This document shows, one piece after another, positions 6,661 to 10,714 of a DNA stretch of 10,714 nucleotides. The stretch's first letter is position 1. Each line of letters starts with the position of its first letter. Under the pieces are notes generated by a model. It was not told where the DNA came from. It did not search any database and saw only the letters and a list, made by a program, of their open reading frames with translations. The translations under genes and the position numbers were made by a program. The stretch spans positions 1 through 10,714 of the forward strand of contig JAGODA010000087.1 in NCBI GenBank assembly GCA_017998475.1, in the 5' to 3' direction. Origin of the DNA: Spirochaetota bacterium (GTDB taxonomy: Bacteria > Spirochaetota > UBA4802 > UBA5368).

Positions 6661-7887
6661 ATGAACACCGGCGACATCGTATGGATTCTGATCGCGACCG
6701 CCCTGGTCATGATCATGACGCCCACGCTCGCCTTCTTCTACGGCGGGCTCGTACGCAAGAAGAACATTCTCTCCATCCTCATGCAGTGCATGGTCATACT
6801 CTGCGTCATCTCGATCCAGTGGGTGCTGTTCGGCTACAGCCTCGCCTTCGGGCCGGACAAAGGCGGCATCATCGGAGGCCTCGAATGGGTCGGCCTCGCC
6901 GGGGTCGGCCTCGAGGCGCACGACACCTACATGAGCACCGTGCCTCACCAACTCTTCATGGCCTTCCAGATGATGTTCGCCGTTATCACCCCGGCGCTTA
7001 TCGTGGGAGCGTTCGCCGAGCGCATCAGGTTTTCAGGCTTTCTGCTGTTCACGTTTCTCTGGGCCACCCTGGTGTACGACCCGATGGCGCACTGGGTATG
7101 GGCGAAGGACGGCTGGCTCGCTTCCATGGGAGCGCTGGACTTCGCCGGCGGCACCGTTATACACGTCAACGCCGGCATCGCCGCCCTGGTATTCGTGCTG
7201 CTTCTCGGCAAGCGGACGGGGCTCGACCACAGCAGGGCGCCCCACAACCTTCCCTTCGCCGTGCTTGGAGCGGGCTTCCTCTGGTTCGGATGGTTTGGAT
7301 TCAACGCCGGCAGCGCGGGCTCTGCCGGGCCACTCGCGGTTTCGGCATTCGTCAATACCAATACGGCCGCCGCGGCGGCGGGCGTCACATGGATGATGCT
7401 CGACTGGGCCATCAACAGGGTCCCCACCATGCTCGGAGTGGCGACAGGGCTCGTCGCGGGTCTCGTCGCCGTGACACCGGCCGCGGGATACGTCACCCCG
7501 CTTTCCGCCCTGCTCATAGGCGCGATCGCCAGCGTGGCGTGTTTCTTCTTCGTGACGAAGGTGAAGGCGTGGTTCGGGTACGATGATTCGCTGGACGTTT
7601 TCGGGGTGCACGGGGTCGGCGGGATCGTCGGAGCCCTGGCCACGGGCCTGTTCGCCACGACCTCGATCAATCCGGCCGGCGCGGACGGCCTGTTCTACGG
7701 AAACGCGCATCAGCTCTGGGTCCAGTTCGTCACCACCGCGGTCGCGATCCTGTTTTCGGCGGTGATGACGTTTGTTCTCTTCAAGCTTGTCGACGCTCTG
7801 GTCGGCATGCGTGTTGACGTGCGGGATGAGAATATCGGCCTCGACCTCACCCAGCACCATGAAACCGGCTATACGCTGCACGACTGA
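6661..7887 (+). CDS. amtB: Ammonium channel AmtB (Amt/Mep/Rh family)
   Basis: A 408-residue membrane protein with about 11 hydrophobic segments, which conducts ammonium/ammonia across the inner membrane. Pore landmarks are present: FFYGGLVRKKN (25-35), Phe106, Trp147 in the periplasmic recruitment area, Asp160, the twin pore histidines His168 (FAGGTVIHVNAG) and His317 (VHGVGG), and FNAGS at 214-218. The C-terminal tail, EN-IGLDLTQHHETGY, is the cytosolic segment that PII proteins contact. No long cleavable signal peptide is evident. The frame continues upstream to a TTG at 6589, but that stretch overlaps the candidate promoter and is not hydrophobic, so ATG 6661 is chosen; its ribosome site is only a G-rich run about 9 bases away. 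It is followed after 39 bases by the PII gene, the classic channel-regulator pair in amtB-glnK order. Confidence 0.97.
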   Translation: MNTGDIVWILIATALVMIMTPTLAFFYGGLVRKKNILSILMQCMVILCVISIQWVLFGYSLAFGPDKGGIIGGLEWVGLAGVGLEAHDTYMSTVPHQLFMAFQMMFAVITPALIVGAFAERIRFSGFLLFTFLWATLVYDPMAHWVWAKDGWLASMGALDFAGGTVIHVNAGIAALVFVLLLGKRTGLDHSRAPHNLPFAVLGAGFLWFGWFGFNAGSAGSAGPLAVSAFVNTNTAAAAAGVTWMMLDWAINRVPTMLGVATGLVAGLVAVTPAAGYVTPLSALLIGAIASVACFFFVTKVKAWFGYDDSLDVFGVHGVGGIVGALATGLFATTSINPAGADGLFYGNAHQLWVQFVTTAVAILFSAVMTFVLFKLVDALVGMRVDVRDENIGLDLTQHHETGYTLHD

Positions 7888-7914
7888 GTCGGCGGGGCCC
7901 CATTACGAGCGGAC

Positions 7915-7920
7915 AGGAGG
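7915..7920 (+). promoter_or_regulatory. Ribosome binding site of the PII gene
   Basis: A perfect AGGAGG lies 6 bases before the ATG at 7927, stronger than the site of amtB. This suggests that the soluble trimeric regulator is made efficiently relative to the channel from the same message. Confidence 0.8.
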
Positions 7921-7926
7921 ATTTCA

Positions 7927-8268
7927 ATGAAATACGTAATAGCGATTATCAGGCCGCACAAGCTCGAGGAGGTGATGCGCGAGCTCGACGCGGAGGAGGT
8001 GTATCTGCGCACCGTTTCCGAGGTGCTCGGATGCGGCCGGCAGAAAGGCATTACCGAAGTGTACCGCGGAGTGAAGGAAGCGGGAAACCTGCTACGCAAG
8101 GTGAAGATCGAGATAGCGGTAAACGACGCCTACCTGGAGCCGACCATCAACGCCATAATCCGGGGGGCCCGTGAAGGCGAAATAGGGGACGGCAAGATAT
8201 TCGTTCTCGACCTGAACGAATGCGTCCGCATCCGGACCCAGGAACGCGGGGGGGAGGCGATCGGATGA
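7927..8268 (+). CDS. glnK: Nitrogen regulatory protein PII (GlnK-like)
   Basis: A 113-residue PII protein, the standard length, forming cytosolic trimers that bind ATP/ADP and 2-oxoglutarate and block AmtB through the T-loop. It aligns without gaps to E. coli GlnB: Gly37-Arg38-Gln39-Lys40-Gly41, Thr43-Glu44, Tyr46, Lys58, KIEIAV, GEIGDGKIFVLDL and the nucleotide-contacting Arg101 and Arg103. Position 51, the Tyr uridylylated by GlnD in proteobacteria, is Glu here, so classical uridylylation is not possible. Position 36 is Cys in place of Phe. The T-loop type ITEVYRG is seen in other PII lineages that are probably not uridylylated. Linkage to amtB, 39 bases upstream, supports GlnK over GlnB. 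The type III glutamine synthetase gene lies 137 bases downstream, with its own promoter candidate. Confidence 0.95.
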   Translation: MKYVIAIIRPHKLEEVMRELDAEEVYLRTVSEVLGCGRQKGITEVYRGVKEAGNLLRKVKIEIAVNDAYLEPTINAIIRGAREGEIGDGKIFVLDLNECVRIRTQERGGEAIG

Positions 8269-8343
8269 GCCTCCCGGGGGCGCGGCCAATATTAAATCAA
8301 TGTTAAATAAGGCTTTAATACCGGGTTTTCGCCCCGTACTTGT

Positions 8344-8371
8344 TTGACAAATTTGTACCGGAGACTTTAGT
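8344..8371 (+). promoter_or_regulatory. Candidate sigma-70 promoter of glnN, with overlapping palindrome
   Basis: A perfect TTGACA (8344-8349) and TTTAGT (8366-8371, 4/6) are 16 bases apart, in the 137-base gap between the PII gene and glnN. The start site would fall near 8378, about 28 bases before the ATG. A perfect 10-base palindrome, ACAAATTTGT (8347-8356), overlaps the -35 box and could be a repressor site. No GG-N10-GC sigma-54 pattern is seen in this gap. An AT-rich upstream segment (8288-8319) carries two TTAAAT copies 11 bases apart. Confidence 0.42.
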
Positions 8372-8405
8372 TTCACATCAGATTACAACTCTTTCTGGAG
8401 GAATC

Positions 8406-10574
8406 ATGAAACGCACCGAAGTGATCTTAGCGGCCGATAGAAGCTACCTGGCGGAACGGGAGAAGGACGTTCCGATTTCCCGGTATTTCGGGGAGGATAC
8501 ATTCAGCACCACGACCATGCAGGAGAAGCTCCCGGCGGCGGTTTTCCACCGGCTTCAGGATACGACCCTCCGGGGCAAGAAGCTGGACCCGGAAACGGCG
8601 AACGCCGTGGCTCACGCCATGAAGGAGTGGGCGATCGAAAAGGGCGCGACACACTACTGCCACTGGTTCCAGCCGATGACCGGATCGACCGCGGAAAAGC
8701 ACGACGCCTTCATCGAGTTCACCGACGAGGGGACACCGATAGAGCGCTTCTCGGGGAAACAGCTCGTCCAGGGCGAGCCCGACGCGTCGAGCTTCCCCAG
8801 CGGCGGCATCCGCTCCACCTTCGAGGCGCGCGGCTACACCGCCTGGGACATCTCCAGCCCCGCCTTCATCCTCAAAAGGGGCATCGGGACCGCTCTCTGC
8901 ATTCCGTCGGTGTTCATATCGTATTCGGGTGAAGCGCTCGACAAGAAGACTCCGCTCCTGCGCTCCATCGAGGCAATCAACACCAGCGCCATCAACATGC
9001 TGAGGGTCCTCGGCAACAGGAAGGCGCGCAGAGTATACGCGACGCTCGGGCCCGAGCAGGAATACTTCCTCATCGACCAGGATTACTATTACAAGCGTCA
9101 GGACCTGCTTCTCGCGGGAAGGGCCGTTCTCGGCGCCGCGCCCCCCAAGGGGCAGGAGCTCGAAGACCATTATTTCGGAAGTATAAAGGAGCGTATATTC
9201 TCCTTCATGCACGATGTGGAGGAAGAGCTTTACAAGCTCGGCATCCCCGCCAAGACCCGTCATAATGAAGTGGCCCCCAGCCAGTATGAGCTCGCCCCGC
9301 TCTTCGAGGAGGCCAACCTGGCCGTCGACCACAACCAGATCCTCATGGAAACGCTCCGCTCGGTGGCGGTTAAACACAAACTGGCCGCCCTTCTGCACGA
9401 AAAGCCGTTTGCGGGCATCAACGGTTCGGGCAAGCACCTCAACTGGTCCCTCGCCGACGACCAGGGAAACAACCTCCTCAATCCGGGCAAAACGCCCCAG
9501 GACAATATTCAGTTTCTCGTTTTTCTTGTGGCGACCATCCGCGCGGTCTTCCATCACGCCGATATCCTGAGGGCCGCGGTCGCTTCGTCCGGAAACGACC
9601 ATCGGCTCGGCGCGAACGAGGCACCTCCCGCGATCATTTCGGTATTCCTCGGCGAACAGCTGAGCGCCATCCTGGATGACATCGAGAAAGGAGTGGTGAG
9701 CAACGGGACCAACGGCGCGATTATCGACATGGGGATCTCGAAGCTGCCGGTACTCTCCAAGGACAACACCGACCGCAACCGGACCTCGCCGTTCGCCTTC
9801 ACAGGGAACAAGTTCGAGTTCCGCGCGGTGGGCTCTTCGCAGTCCATTTCATTTCCGGCCACGGTGCTCAATACCATCGTCGCCGAAAGCCTGGACGTAC
9901 TCGCCGAAAAGATCGCGGCAAAGGGCGAAAACACCAGGCAGGCCACTCTCGACGTGCTGAAAGACGAAATCAAAGCGGTCAAGAGCGTGCTTTTCATGGG
10001 CGACAACTACTCGAAGGAGTGGGAGGCGGAGGCCGCTCGAAGGGGACTTCCGAACAAGAAGACCTCATACGAATCTCTGCCCGACCTCGCCACACCCAAG
10101 GCCGTCGCGCTCTTCGAGAAGTACAGAGTGCTCTCCTCGGTCGAGCTCAAATCGCGGTACCATGTCCGGCTGGAACGCTACGTCAAGGAGATCGACATCG
10201 AGGCCGGCTCGCTGTGCAACATGGTCGAGTGCCAGGTCCTTCCGGCGTCGATCCGTTACCAGAGGGAACTCGCTTCCGCGATCACCGGCACGGCGCAGGC
10301 GCTGGGAAGCGACGCGTCACTCGCCCCGCAGAAGGAGCTTCTGTCATCCCTGGTCGGCCTTATCGGCGACACCATGAAGCTCGTTGTCGAACTTAAGAAG
10401 AATATCGAGCACGCCAAATCGCTCGGCTCCGAGGAGGAAAAGGCGGCCGCGTTCGGCTCGAAGGTCCGCGGAACGATGAACGCGATCCGCGCCAAGGTGG
10501 ACGCCGTCGAGCTTATGATCGATGACGAGCTCTGGCCGCTTCCCCGTTACTGGGAGATGCTCTTCATCAAGTAA
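8406..10574 (+). CDS. glnN: Glutamine synthetase type III
   Basis: A 722-residue protein, the length of GSIII (about 700-730) and far longer than GSI (about 450-470). It makes glutamine from glutamate, ammonium and ATP in the cytosol; family members are dodecamers of two stacked hexamers. GSIII-specific and catalytic blocks in order: THYCHWFQPMTG and AEKHDAF (82-102), SSFPSGGIRSTFEARGYTAWD (128-148), the metal-ligand segment LGPEQEYFLID (214-224), HNEVAPSQYELAP (286-298), the ATP/glutamate-site segment GINGSGKHLNWS (337-348), ANEAPPAIISVFLGEQ (403-418) and NRTSPFAFTGNKFEFR (458-473). No adenylylation motif of the GSI type is expected. The start is ATG 8406, with GGAGGA at 8397-8402; the open frame reaches back to 8340 but would run through the promoter candidate. 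The place after amtB-glnK makes this an ammonium uptake and fixation unit. Confidence 0.97.
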   Translation: MKRTEVILAADRSYLAEREKDVPISRYFGEDTFSTTTMQEKLPAAVFHRLQDTTLRGKKLDPETANAVAHAMKEWAIEKGATHYCHWFQPMTGSTAEKHDAFIEFTDEGTPIERFSGKQLVQGEPDASSFPSGGIRSTFEARGYTAWDISSPAFILKRGIGTALCIPSVFISYSGEALDKKTPLLRSIEAINTSAINMLRVLGNRKARRVYATLGPEQEYFLIDQDYYYKRQDLLLAGRAVLGAAPPKGQELEDHYFGSIKERIFSFMHDVEEELYKLGIPAKTRHNEVAPSQYELAPLFEEANLAVDHNQILMETLRSVAVKHKLAALLHEKPFAGINGSGKHLNWSLADDQGNNLLNPGKTPQDNIQFLVFLVATIRAVFHHADILRAAVASSGNDHRLGANEAPPAIISVFLGEQLSAILDDIEKGVVSNGTNGAIIDMGISKLPVLSKDNTDRNRTSPFAFTGNKFEFRAVGSSQSISFPATVLNTIVAESLDVLAEKIAAKGENTRQATLDVLKDEIKAVKSVLFMGDNYSKEWEAEAARRGLPNKKTSYESLPDLATPKAVALFEKYRVLSSVELKSRYHVRLERYVKEIDIEAGSLCNMVECQVLPASIRYQRELASAITGTAQALGSDASLAPQKELLSSLVGLIGDTMKLVVELKKNIEHAKSLGSEEEKAAAFGSKVRGTMNAIRAKVDAVELMIDDELWPLPRYWEMLFIK

Positions 10575-10589
10575 CGCGAATAACACCAC

Positions 10590-10624
10590 AAAAAAGAGAG
10601 CCCCGTCGCGGGGCTCTCTTTTTT
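10590..10624. terminator. Strong bidirectional rho-independent terminator
   Basis: A perfect 15-base-pair hairpin: A6-GAGAG-CCCC, loop GTCGC, GGGG-CTCTC-T6. The U-run on one strand is mirrored by the A-run on the other, so it can stop glnN transcription 15 bases after its stop codon and also the converging minus-strand gene, whose stop is at 10637-10639. Confidence 0.95.
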
Positions 10625-10636
10625 GACCGGCCGGCC

Positions 10637-10714
10637 TCAGAACCTGAGGTATTCCCTGTCCTTCCTGTTGATGAACTGTATGTGCGAATGCTTGCCCTTT
10701 TCCCGCGCCTCCCC
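10637..10714 (-). CDS. Unrecognised protein, C-terminal 25 residues
   Basis: The minus-strand frame is open from the window edge to TGA at 10637-10639 and encodes a basic/polar tail ending INRKDREYLRF. The shared terminator just beyond its stop and its convergence with glnN make a real gene end likely. Too little is present to name a family or see a domain. Confidence 0.5.
   Translation of the reverse strand, partial: GEAREKGKHSHIQFINRKDREYLRF

Noticed and set aside
7033..7881. 282-codon minus-strand open frame opposite amtB
   Set aside because: Charged His/Arg/Glu-rich translation without domains, mirroring the codon bias of amtB.
8319..8338. Attenuator hairpin TACCGGG...CCCCGTA before glnN
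   Set aside because: It has a central mismatch and no U-run, and it lies upstream of the candidate promoter start site.
8427..9602. 391-codon minus-strand open frame opposite glnN
   Set aside because: It lies antisense to conserved GSIII blocks, has no recognisable motif and is explained by third-position GC bias in glnN.

Overview
The window looks like chromosomal DNA from a high-GC anaerobic or facultative bacterium. An oxygen-sensitive glycyl radical enzyme is followed by housekeeping and nitrogen-assimilation genes. There are no insertion sequences, phage genes, CRISPR arrays or RNA genes that I can see. A type III glutamine synthetase next to amtB and a PII gene, and a fused radical SAM/DUF2344 protein coupled to rsmA, would fit lineages such as Spirochaetota or the former Deltaproteobacteria. 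I cannot fix the phylum from sequence reading alone.

Left part (1-2129, + strand): the window opens inside the C-terminal part of a glycyl radical enzyme with an intact radical-bearing loop. After a 252-base gap comes a 12-helix MFS transporter that resembles the FLVCR family. The two may handle the same small molecule, but the substrate-defining part of the enzyme lies outside the window.

Centre (2254-6388, - strand): three genes probably form one transcription unit, read right to left: rsmA (16S rRNA dimethyltransferase), a radical SAM protein fused to DUF2344 whose start overlaps the end of rsmA by 20 bases, and, 66 bases on, a short-chain dehydrogenase-like protein. That last protein lacks the usual Tyr-Lys catalytic pair.

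Right part (6661-10574, + strand): a nitrogen module of amtB (ammonium channel), a PII signal protein (GlnK-like) and glnN (type III glutamine synthetase). Together they import ammonium, sense 2-oxoglutarate/ATP/ADP, gate the channel and fix ammonium into glutamine. A good candidate sigma-54 promoter precedes amtB and a sigma-70-like promoter precedes glnN. The PII protein has Glu where the classical uridylylated Tyr51 would be. A strong, probably bidirectional terminator closes the module, and the tail of an unrecognised minus-strand gene runs off the right edge.

I found no convincing new multi-gene system. The best leads are the FLVCR-like transporter beside a glycyl radical enzyme, the Tyr51-less PII with its sigma-54-type control, the palindrome-rich rsmA/amtB intergenic region and the SDR with a replaced active site.
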